Of a stretch of 64,000 bases of DNA, positions 27,923 through 39,819 are shown one piece after another. The notes under the pieces were generated by a model, which ran no database searches, was not told the origin of the DNA, and saw nothing but the letters and a program-made list of their open reading frames with translations. A program made the position numbers and the translations under genes. Source of the stretch: Chrysomallon squamiferum (lineage: Eukaryota; Mollusca; Gastropoda; Neomphalida; Peltospiridae). Numbering within the stretch: the stretch's first letter is position 1; each line of letters begins with the position of its first letter. The stretch spans positions 10,558,288 to 10,622,287 of the forward strand of contig CM022673.1 of the NCBI GenBank assembly GCA_012295275.1. The letters are read 5' to 3'.

Positions 27923-28703
27923 TTGCTGTGTGGAAAATAGTATTTTTAAAAAAAATATTAAAACAATTGCTTTTATTTTCATGATATCAAAGCCTTGGAC
28001 TTTTCCACAAGGTGTAAAAATCATAATTTTTGGCTTTCCTAACATGGCCCAGGATAAGTGCAAATGCCTTCAACATTACAAGTCATTTTAATCTACAGAT
28101 AATAAACTTAGTGATATATTTAGTTTTATTAATTGGCTATGTACTAGTATGATTTCATGTGTCTACAACTTTTGCCATATTAACCTGCATGAACTTGGGA
28201 AGCAAAAACACTGTGCTGCACTGCAACCCTGACTGGCAAGAGTCAGTGAAATTTAAGCAATTGGCTCCACTGTGGGTGTGTGTGTTGAGCATTCCACCAA
28301 CTTGTTGTTGTCAAGAGATGGTATGTAAATATGTATTTAAATTTTTAAACAATGGTGTGGGTGTGATTTTTGGCTTTCAAGTGGTTAATAGCAACACTTG
28401 GTGTATGTTAAATTCATCTTTTCTTACAGGGGAAAAAAAAAAAAGACAATGGAATACTTTAAGGGATGCTGGGAAAGCGAAAGATTTTCAAAAAACCTGA
28501 TTTTTTTTTTTTTTTTTTTTTTTATAAACAAGAGATTGCATCAGAATGCCTGAGACTTTTGTATCATATTTTCAAATTCAGATATAGATTTTTATAATCA
28601 TGGGCTTTATATTTCATGTTTCACAATTGATGATATATAGATATGGTCATGATATGGGGAATTTTATTTTATAAAGTAATGTTTTGTGTGTAAATTTGTA
28701 GAT

Positions 28704-28736
<33 letters not shown>

Positions 28737-28800
28737 TGCAGTCAACTTACATTTATAATGAAAATTATTTTGAAATAAAGTTAGACCTAATGGTCATCAT
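27923..28800 (+). other. CYP20A1 3' untranslated region (inferred)
   Basis: Non-coding sequence after the TAG. AATAAA signals lie at 28101-28106 and 28774-28779; the second is followed by TTAGACC and then AT-rich sequence. The open frame at 28159-28500 has no splice support and is taken as untranslated. Which signal is used cannot be told. Confidence 0.5.
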
Positions 28801-30055
28801 ATGTCAAATTATTTTGTTCATATAATTGTTATTAATCAGTGGCATTTCAGGACTAGTCATAAGTTATGTAGGTTAATCCATAATAATAGTAGTAATAACT
28901 GTCTTTTCAAGCTTAAACCAAAACATTTGAGTCCTCCTGGTTCTGTGAAGAAAGCAACATTATAACAGATTCATTACACATATAAAATTTTTTTCTGAAT
29001 TGTTAAAGCACAAAAGCATTAAATTTTTAAAAATTTATTCATAACCATTGCATTTAGATTTTAATAATAATTTTCCTTTAAATTCATTGTCATTAGATAA
29101 CATTTCTGTTTGTATAATTTCATGAAATATTTTAAAGATTAAATTTAATGAGAAACAAAATGTTTAACATAAGATTCAGTACCAAAGAGTATAGAGTAGT
29201 ACTGAACTGGGAAATGCTTTTGTATATATTCAGCACAGAATATTTTTTTGTCATAGGATATTTTCAGTAAGTCCACTGTTGTTCCTGTTACACATAAATT
29301 AGAAATATTTAGCCAGCAAAGTACAATAATGTTGAAAAAAAACAATGTTGTAAATCATTTTCGTCTTTGATTCTATTCTTTATACATTAATCTGTGAATA
29401 TAGAGCATATAATTAGTGCTATTGCTGTAAAAAAAACAACCCAAAACATAATATTCCACTTTTATAAGGGCTAGTTTAAAATCTTGATTTACTCCCCAAA
29501 ATTAACTTTATTGTAAGAACATATTTCATTGGTCAGTAAATATAGATTTAACCAAGATATTAATGTGCGATTTCATTGGATAGTGTATTTAAATTTCATG
29601 AAGAAACTTGTATTTTGTTTATTTCATGGTTTCATATAGATTAATTCTTTAAACAGAAAATTCTGTTTTATACACAAGTGATGGATATACATAAATATAT
29701 ATGTATTGATAAATTTTCAGTACATTGAAAAAAAAAGAATATTTAATATTGTTTTTTACCAAAATAACAGGTAATGTGTATATATAATTATATATGTATG
29801 CATATTTTCTAGATATGTATAATATTATCATGGGCTTGTTTTTTTTATTTTTTGGTTTTAAATACGTTTATTTTTTTAAATGTGAAAAACCCTGTTAGCT
29901 TGGTAGTATTAAATATAAAATTTTAAAGTGATCTGATGTAATATTCTAAAAAGCACAAAAAGAAAATTATTTGATAATGTATCTTTTTCTTTCCTGAATG
30001 GAAAATATACACATAATTTTACATATTGTTTTGTTGTTGTTATTGTCAATGGTGG

Positions 30056-30100
<45 letters not shown>

Positions 30101-31754
30101 TATATTTTTAAATGAGTGAAGATGTATAATAAAATGTAATTACCTAACCTCTGCATTCTTGCTTCAGTAAACTGTTAAATGCAAAAAAAAAAAAAAAAAG
30201 CCCAAACTCATGATGTAAATGCAAGTTTGAAGTATAATCATAAAAACAAAAGTAAATTGCTAAAATACAGTTTTCTCTAGTACTTTATTAACAAAAAAAA
30301 AAAAATACATTAAACAAATCATAGTAACATAAAAAGAAAAAACAATACAGATCAAAAATTATATCCAACAATGTTTAAAAAATTGTGCAGTCATTTATTT
30401 GAAAGACAGGAATATAAACCTCACCAGTTTTTTAGTTAATATTCAAACTTATAATAAATTGTAAATTATCATGGTATCTTTTTAATTTCTCCAAAAATAA
30501 TTACCACTCTTAAATTTGTTTCTGAGCTTTCCTATTTTTAATTTAATTTTTATTTTATTTTAGTGCTAAATGTTTTCTGAAATTGGTTTTAATCTTTCGA
30601 AATAAGCACTGCTGCTTAATGAGATTTATGAATATTCATAAGTTTGTGAAAATTTTATAAAGTCTGGGTATCTTGAGTATTCTGTAATTTTATATATCAG
30701 TGGATATATAAATAATCATGTATTTAGTAAAAATATATTTAATAAATACTTTGTCAGGTAGTTTTTCTTTTAGAAGACTTTATCATATAACATAAAGTTT
30801 AAATCATCTTTTTCTTTCATTTTTTTTTTTTTGTTGAACATTTAATATTATTATTGTTATTAAAGAAAGAAAACAAAATTTTTCCTGAAATATTTGCTGT
30901 AGAGAATAATGATTAAATCAAATATTGAACATTTTAAAATAATCGAGGTATATATATGCTAATAAATATGTACAATAAGAAATGCATAACATTTTGTTTT
31001 TGAATATGACATAAGGAACATAGAAAAACATATCCGTTTATTATTACTATTATATTAAATATGATTATTGTTTTTGACTTGAACAACAAAACCAAAAAAT
31101 CATGAAACCTCTATACAATATAATTTTATGTATGCTTATATTTAAATACATATCAAAAGAAAATATATAATTAATCTTTCATAGTCACTAGACATTCTAA
31201 TTTAGAAAATAGAATAAATTATTATTTTAAAAGAAGAACAAAACTGATTAACACAATTCTATGTCCATAACACATTTATATTATTTTATTACAAATAAAG
31301 TTTTCACATGGCCCTGCATGATTCTAAGAATTTTTCAAAAACTTTCCTTCTTTATTTATTTTAATTTTTTTTTTAATTTTTTTTTAATTTTTTTTTTTCC
31401 ATTACAGAAGAGAAAGCTAACAAATTTACCATGCTAAATAATAACAATTCTCTTAAAAATAAAGTCAAACAAATATTATCATGTTATTAATATGGATATA
31501 AACTAATATGTTTGTTGTGGTTATTTGTTGTATATATCCATTTTTGTTAGACACACATCTAAAGTCTTGCTTCAGATTTCTCGTGACTAACCAGGTTCTC
31601 AGTCACATACCAAAAAATAGCTCAATTTCACTTTTTTTTTAATTTTTTTTTTTTATATTTAGAATAAAAGAAGAAAAAAATCCAGCAAAAAACGTAAATA
31701 AATTTTCAGGATAAAAATAAACTAAAACTGTGTAGCAAAATATCGACAGAAGTG
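28801..31754. other. Convergent intergenic region and SLC9C1 3' untranslated region
   Basis: No gene was found. Sequence is very AT-rich with poly-T and poly-A runs. Minus-strand AATAAA signals occur at 31351-31360 (about 400 bases past the SLC9C1 stop), 31283-31290 and beyond. The two convergent genes are therefore roughly 2.5 kb apart at transcript level. Confidence 0.5.
31351..31360 (-). terminator. Candidate polyadenylation signal of SLC9C1
   Basis: On the minus strand this reads AATAAATAAA, a doubled hexamer about 395-404 bases after the TGA. Others lie further on at 31283-31290. Confidence 0.35.
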
Positions 31755-34700
31755 TCACAAATGCGACGTCTCTTCCTCATATATAGGATTGTCTATGCCA
31801 CTCATGGATGTCGTTGGGATTTTCATCAAACTTCCACTTTCAACTGTTCTTGTGCGCTTTCTGGCTGTTCTCTCAGGTGATGAACTCTTTAGTTCTCTGA
31901 TTCGTTTTACAGAAACTAAAGAATTCACAAGATGTTGCGATGACTCAGCCTTACTGTCTGAATTGTCTGTACCACTGGTGTTGATGTTGATGTTTAGAGA
32001 TAAGTCAGTGGGGAGAACTGTTAACGGAATATCTTCTTGTTTCTCTTTTGTGGATTTGACATTTCCTTCTTCTACCAAGTGCGAAATTGTTTTGCTCTCT
32101 GCTAAAGTCGATTCAGAATTGTCATTGTCTGGTAATTCATCAATAGGATGTAACCAGTTCTGCAAGATGCACTTAAGGGCACCTCTTTGGTTTGTATCAT
32201 CGAATTGGTTGTTGCAGTTCCTGTTGTCATCGATAACAGAATCAGCACTCCAGTATTCATCATCGTTAGAGTTAGATCTGTCAGAGGTTACTGACTTAGA
32301 AAGGTCAAACTTCTCATCCATGTAAGTGTGATCTTCATACATCCTACAAAAACAAAAAACAAAAAAAAATAAAAAAAATAATTATTAAAATAAATTTATG
32401 CCAAACTACTACTACTACTACTACTAATATATGAATGTATTTAGGTAGGTTGGTATGAACACACATGTACAGACAACTATCACATGGATTTTGAAGGTAT
32501 GAATTTTATTTCAAAATGTTTCTTTGAAAATAAAAAAATTAGTTAGGGGTCAAAATGATTAAAATAACAGTATTCTGTATCAACAACAATAATAATAGCA
32601 ACAACAACAGCAGCAACAATAATAAAAAACAAATAGGTTACCCAAAAGCACTGTGGTCTGATTTTCTTCTGTAATATGAAGTATCTTTATGAAGATTATG
32701 ACCTCCGTCCATCTGATAACAAAAACATTAATTCACATCAAGCTGTTTTAATAAATTTTGCTCATTATATTTGTATACTATTAAATATCTGTGAATGAAT
32801 TTGAATACACATGTATGTGTTTGTATATGAATGTGTGTATGTGTTTTTCTGTATGATAAATCAGTGCATGTGTGTAGATGTGTAAGTATTGTGTGTGTGT
32901 GTGTTTTTTGTGTACTCTCTGTCTTTCATTATCGTGGGTGTGTTGCTGTTTCCTGCCTGTGGGTAGGCACATATCAGAATCTTGTGTTGCCTATCAGTAA
33001 GAGTAACCCATGAAATGTCATCAGGCAAGCTTTCTGTGATTAAAAACATCAATAACTGTTCATTAATAAAAAATTAAAAAAAGAAGTAGATAGTGAATAT
33101 TTCTTTTTCCCAATTTCAACCAGAGCACAAATTGCATGGGTGTTTATATAGATATAAGAAAATGTTGGCTCTTATGAGTTTTCTTTGAAATTTCAGCATC
33201 ATACACAAACTGTGAACTGTAAATATACACAGGTTTAAACAAAATAGAAAAATTAAGAAATAAACTGCACCTCATCTGAGTGCCCAACTCTGTGATGGTG
33301 GGAACAGTATTTTCTTGCTCCAGCTTGACTCCTTGAGTCTGAGGACCCATGATAGTGTCTCGTGGACCCCCTCCTTATTGCAGTACTAGGAGCCAGAATG
33401 CTTGGAACTACAAGAATTATTGGAACACCACCTCTTTCTTTCTGAATTGACAAAGAAGAAATTTTTCTAATCAAAATAATAAGATATGCACGTGCAAAGT
33501 ACATACCTATTCATTTACATACACATACATGCATGCACACAGACACATACACATACACATACATATATATATTATTACTTACGAAATTAGAAAAAACATG
33601 TTTATGAAAATTTAACAAAGACTAATTTCCTACATTTCTGGTTGACGTACAGTCCTTAAATGTTATACATCAATGTTATGTTAAACATAATAGCCATTTA
33701 AACATTTGAAATGAAAAAAAAAGAAACTTGGCATTTATTTATTTTTACCAAAGTGGGTAAGTAAGTAGATGATACCTTGGCCTTTCACTGGACTGAAAAA
33801 AATGTGACACAGTGTGTAAGAGATTATGTTATTACTCACTGTCTAGTGACCACTACAGAGGTCACTAAATACTATGGTGGTCACTAAAGGTACTGAAGAA
33901 GTAAATATATCTGCTAAATAAATTACCCTGAGGATCTGGCTTTCAGGATGGTTTCTCTAAGATTCTAAAAATACCTGTATATATTTATATTTTATGGGGT
34001 TTTTTTTTTCAATTGGTACCTCTGGTATAAGTTTCTGAACTGTTGAAGGGATGTAACAGGGGCCAACAAATTCTTGTTTTGTGTAAAAATCCTGGACCAC
34101 ACCTGAAAAAAAAGAATATAAAAAAAGTAAACAAATTATAATAAAAATTATATTTTAAAACTATTAATTTTTTATTTTAAATTATTTTTTTAATATTATT
34201 TTTTTTGACATATTAAGCTATATAATATAATGAAATTATTGATTATGATTTGTATTAAAATTTTATTTTAATTGTATTTTATTTTAAAGCTATTAATTAT
34301 ATTTTATATTAAAACAGTAATTATATTTCATATTAAAACTATTAATTATATTTTATTTTAAATTATTAATAATATTTTATTATAAATTATTAATATTAAT
34401 TTATTTTAAAATGTTTATTATGTTTTATATCAAAACAGTTTATTATATTTCTAAAATATTCACCATTAATTAAAAGAACATCAGTCATTGATGTGTCTGA
34501 AAAAAACTCATCACAAAGTTCTTCTATGTAAGCATTTTCCAGTTTTATTTTCACCTTGTCTATTGACACCCCCTGCATAAAACAAGCAAACACATAACCA
34601 ACTAAATAAATAAACAAATACGTCAGTAAATAACTAACTAACTAACTTAATAAATAAAATAAATCATTCATCAATAATAAAGAAATGAAAAACTGATAAA

Positions 34701-35273
34701 TAAAAATAAATATAAAAATAATTCATTAATAGTAATAAATAAATCATTCATAAACAGATCAAAATTAAATAAATAATTATTAATATTAATAAACAAAATA
34801 AATATATAAATAAAATAAATGATTAACTGATCCTCATAAATAAATAAAGAATGAGAAAAATTATTATCATTCATGGAATTTTTGTTATTCACTGAACATA
34901 ATTTTTTTCAAATTTTTTATTCAATGGTTTTATTTACAAATAATGATTACCATAGCAACTTAAGACCATTTCTGTTTAAGCTGTTTATAAGACCATATAC
35001 ATTTATCTACTTTGATTACCATTCAGTAATATTACCTACTAAATATTTTAATGAACTTTATTACCTGTTAATTTAGTTAATAAGGTTTATTTTACCTGAT
35101 AATCAGGCTGTGCCATAAGAATTCCTGTAGCAAGTCGGACACCACAAACTTTCCACAGTCTGTAAGTCAGTGGAGGTTCCAGACAATCAAACTTTATCAT
35201 GGCCTCCTCCATGTCTTCGTTGCTAATAAACAGCATCTAAAAGATATAATATGTAATAGATTTGTAATATGTA

Positions 35274-35340
<67 letters not shown>

Positions 35341-35616
35341 TCTAAAGAAAGACAGTGAGAAAGCAAGACAGCAAAAGATGAAGAGAAAGGCAGAGAGAAT
35401 AAGAAACTGAGAAAGACAAAGGGAGAGAGAATAAAAGATTGAGAGAAAGAAAGGGAGAGAGAATAAGAGACTGAGAGAAAGAGAAAGGGAGAGAGAATAA
35501 GAGATTGAGAGAAAGAGAAAGGGAGAGAGAATAAGAGACTAAGAGAAAGAGAATGGAAGATACAAACAGAAGACAAGAGAGCAAGAAAGAAAATGAGAGA
35601 TGTAGACAAGCAGAGT

Positions 35617-35689
<73 letters not shown>

Positions 35690-38600
35690 AATAGATAAGT
35701 GTGAAAGAGAGAGAAAGTGAATGAGTGGGAAGAAGAAAGAGGTGCACAAAGAATGATGCTAAACAAAAAATCCTTTTCTTTTATCTGTTTACTTGAACAT
35801 TGGTTTCACACCGGACAGTTGCGACTCTGGGGCGTTTGGTTAGAAGACCCATTTCACCAATAATACTTCCAGTGGTGAGAAAATCTACCAGCTTGTTCTC
35901 ATGTTCCCTGCCTCTAACCTCAACCTGTGAGCAAAGATTTTATTTTTTATTTTTAAACTATTGTGTAGGAAAAGTATTATGAAAGAAACAAATTCAGTTA
36001 ATCAATCTATAAATTATCAACAGATTCTAAGCACCAAATGATGAATACACTTAAAATATCAATAATTATTTTAAGGAAAAAAGAATGAAAACAAAATAGT
36101 TAAAAATTAAAAAAAAAAAATTACAAGAAAATTAAAGTAAAAACTGATGAAACAAAGAGAAATGAAAAAGAAAATTTATGAAAGAATGAAAGGAGCAAAA
36201 TAAAAAAAAATAAAAAAGAACGGAACAAAAATAAAAATAAAAATAAAAATAACAAAAATAAAAATAAAGTAAAAATACAGATGATAAACAAAAACAATTT
36301 AGAACTGAAAGAAAATTTAGAATGTAAATAATACTTCTTTGTAAATAGCTAAAAACCAAAACCAAATGAAAACATAAAAATAAATAAATAGTTCTCTTAT
36401 AAATAGTTCCAGTCAAAAGTTACAGTAACTTTCACTTACCCTGACAAGTCCAAAAACCATGATGTAGATACCCTCCGAATGTTCTCCCTCTCTCATAATT
36501 GTGTCCCCAAAGTTGTAAGAGACAATCTTTGCTTTTGCCTACAAAAACAAAATTTTACTTATATTTAACAAAAATGTGTTAAAACAAATATTCTTTATCA
36601 TGACAGAATCTACTAGAATAAGAAAATAAAAAAAAATAAAAAAAAATAATAAATAAAATAAAAAAAAATAATAAAAATAAAAAAAATAAAAAAAAATAAA
36701 AAAAAATAATAAAATAATAAAATAATAAATAAAATTATAAAATTATTAAAAAAAAAATAAATAAAAATAAATAAAATGCCATTCTGCATTCAGAATACTT
36801 CTGTTATTAAGCAGCCACAGTGTGCAACTAAAACATCTAAACATAAGGAAAGAAACATTTTGTTTAAAGGACTATTTTTAACTACCACTCAGTTAATGAA
36901 AGAGTGAAACAACAGTCAACACTGCTTGGGTTATTCTTTCTACTTAGCATCAAGTATTCCTTTATATGCAGACAGGGCTACATACCTCGACCTTTGTAAC
37001 ATCCGCTGCAGATTATGACAAATTATGTCTCTAACTCAAAGAAAAGCTGTAAAGAGCCTACATTTAACATAGTTGTGAAACCACTGACTAGCAATTTTAA
37101 TTTTTCTAACTGCAAGAAAAGGCCACGATTAACTGAACAGATTCCTTCGACAAGACAAGTTGTTATATTCTTAACTTTGTTAGGCTATCCACATATATAT
37201 CGTATGTAATGTGTAGCCTGTATATCCAGTGGACTAACCCAACCAGCCTGCCATACAAGCTGCAACTTGTAAAATAAATTTGTATTCTTAACTTTATTAT
37301 TATGTTACAAAATGATACTATCAACACACACATACACACACATGCACACTTAAGGGAAATGTAGATAATATATAAGCTTCTGTTTTGTCATGAATCTTAA
37401 CCAGTATCTTTCTATCCAATACCTTCTGTATCAAAAATCTTCAATAAAACGTTTTATGAGAATACATATAAAAACAGAGAATTTGCAGAATTGTTAACAT
37501 TACCAATCTTATGTGAAGGAGAGTTAATTAAGTTAATTAATACTTTTAATTTTTTTTGATTTTTAATTTTATTTGTTATAGTTTTAATTAAAATTATATT
37601 ATTACCTTAATGTAGCTAGTGATATCTTCATCATTCTGTAACCAAGCAGCACACTGTAAGACTTTGTCGACAGTGGGGGGAGAAATGCTGTGTGGGGCAT
37701 TCAACAGGTGTTTCATCTTCACCTCAATCATCTGTGCAGAATTAGAGTAAAAGGTGAAATACTTGTATTTGTCATTACAAGAAATACCATGAAATCAACC
37801 AGTGAGTTATTTGTATTTGTGTGTGAGTTTATACACAGATGTGTGTGTGTGTGTGGTGTGTGTGTGTGTGTGTGTTTTTGTGCATGCAAGCATAAGTGTA
37901 TGTGTTTCACTATGGACATACATGGCAAGATTATGAATGTTCTGTGTTCTATGGGTGTTTGTTTGTATCTGTGTGTGTTTTTGTGTTAAAAGTGAGAGGT
38001 TATGCATGACCATGGATTAGAAAAAGACCATGCAGCTTTTCACAGTTTCTGGCAAATTTTATTATAGGATCTCTTAGCATGGTCATTAGTGATGTGTGTA
38101 AGTTCAGTTTTCTTCACATCTCCTTCTGTATCACATTCAAGAGAAATATATCTTTACCAAGTACGTTATTAAATTTTTATTTTTATCTTCATGCAGACCT
38201 TTTCCAGTTTGCTTGCTTCAGAATCTTCTAGAATGCCTTCCTCTGACAGTTTTTTGGCATTGTCCCGCAGACTGTTCAGTACACTTCTGTTGGCTTGTCG
38301 AGTCTTGACGGCCAGTGCAATGTCAGGGTGTTGTTTCTGCAGCAGACCTAAATGTGTGGAAAAATCACAATGCTAAGACAGGTTTTTACTTAATGTAGCA
38401 TTCAACAAAGATTTAGTCTCAGGTTGCATGGCATTATCACAAATGCTAAATGAATAAATACTGAAAAGAAATTTTAAAAAGCATTATATTAAAAAATGTA
38501 ATGTAAATCTTATTCACCAAAAAGTAGTTTTAACTGGTTTTGAATCAATATTGTTGTTAGCTGTTGTAGTGTTTTGAAAAAGAAATTTATCATCTCTCAG

Positions 38601-39396
38601 GACACCAAGCTTGACAGAATACACAGCAGATAATCCATCAAATATCCTTCTTTTTTTTTTTTTTCTTTTGGTCAACCTAATTTTTTTTTTTTTTAATTCT
38701 TTATAATGAATCTTAATTAATTCTACCATATATAATGGTGTCAGGTCTTTCTCTCAAAACCTGGGTCACATACCCAAACACCTGATAACTTCCAGTCTGT
38801 TTTTGTCGCAGATTTTTTCAGCTGTCTTGCAATGTCTCTGTTATCCACCAGATGATCAATGAGTTTGCGAACTTCCTCTTCCCCAATTGCAAAACCACGA
38901 CCAAGATCAAACCCGTAACCAAGATGTTTCATTATTCTTCTCTTCACCAACAGTAAAAATGTAGGCATAAGAGGCTGTCAAATGAAAAAAAAAAAATATA
39001 TTATTTTAAATTCCAAGTCAAATATTGTTTATTTAAAATTCCCAAAACTGTATGTCAAAAAAATATTCAAGTAGCCAAGTGAAATCTGACAGTTTGTAGA
39101 TCTTTAAGCACTACAAACTTCGTTTCAAGCAAAAAATATATATAAAAAAAGAAGATGTTGTATAAAATTTCAAACTGATTATCAGAATAAGCTGGATATG
39201 AAATATAAATGGATTTCATATTTTGGACTTGGATCATATTCTCAGGTTATTTTCATATATTCAAGAAAAAAATGAATTGTAACTCCAAAACACTTCCAGA
39301 TGAAGGATCTTAACCTGTTCAGTGATTTCATTTAGAATGTAATACACACAACACACAGACACAAAATACACACTATGACATTGACACACGCACATG

Positions 39397-39433
<37 letters not shown>

Positions 39434-39786
39434 ATTTACACACAAAGTTTTACCTGCAGGAGTCTGAATGTCCTGACGATTCTCAGAACAATCATAAAGA
39501 TGAGAGCATCTTTTACTCCCTTATGAGGTTTGTTGAGTGCCTCAAGGGTGAACTGCAAGATGATGTCTATAATACTGTGAACAATGATGACAAGAGAAAG
39601 CACTTGCCAAATTATTTTGAAATAAGCAACTTTCTGAGTAATGAGCTGAAAGAAAGAAAATACAGACAGATGAATGGATGGATGAATCAGTTAATTAATC
39701 AAATCTAAAGTCATTTATATTAAAAAAAAAAAAAAATGTTAAATGTCTCAAGCAAAGTTTTTAACCAGTGAACTGCAACCCAATCT

Positions 39787-39819
<33 letters not shown>

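Larger units (their letters stand above)
31755..34572 (-). other. SLC9C1: SLC9C1 exons 23-27: long hydrophilic tail with NPIY and PDZ-ligand-like end
   Basis: Exons 34464-34572, 34020-34102, 33271-33441, 32642-32712 and 31755-32343 (residues 1037-1376). Exon 26 (71 bases, MDGGHNLHKDTSYY to SAFG) is supported mainly by phase: it enters in phase 0 and leaves in phase 2, exactly what is needed to read through the last exon, which is closed in the other phase. The tail is rich in Ser, Asp, Glu and Asn, holds a basic patch ARKRTRT, an NPIY motif, and ends ETSHL, a class I PDZ-ligand pattern (S-x-hydrophobic). Confidence 0.8.
35096..38347 (-). other. SLC9C1: SLC9C1 exons 18-22: C-linker and cyclic-nucleotide-binding domain
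   Basis: Exons 38199-38347, 37606-37731, 36440-36538, 35793-35924 and 35096-35236 (residues 821-1036), mostly phase 0. The beta-roll is seen as FGDTIMREGEHSEGIYIMV and the phosphate-binding cassette as GSIIGEMGLLTKRPRVATV (964-982), which keeps the conserved E969 and R978 that contact cyclic nucleotide in this fold. A working ligand site is therefore expected. Confidence 0.95.

Noticed and set aside
28159-28500. Open frame of 113 codons after CYP20A1
   Set aside because: No homology recognised, no splice link, and it lies where the 3' untranslated region is expected.
32861-33021. Minus-strand frame reading SLPDDISWVTLTDRQHKILI, with an acceptor-like start
   Set aside because: It looks protein-like, but its frame does not match phase 0 from exon 25; the matching frame meets a stop. 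The 32642-32712 exon explains the phases better.
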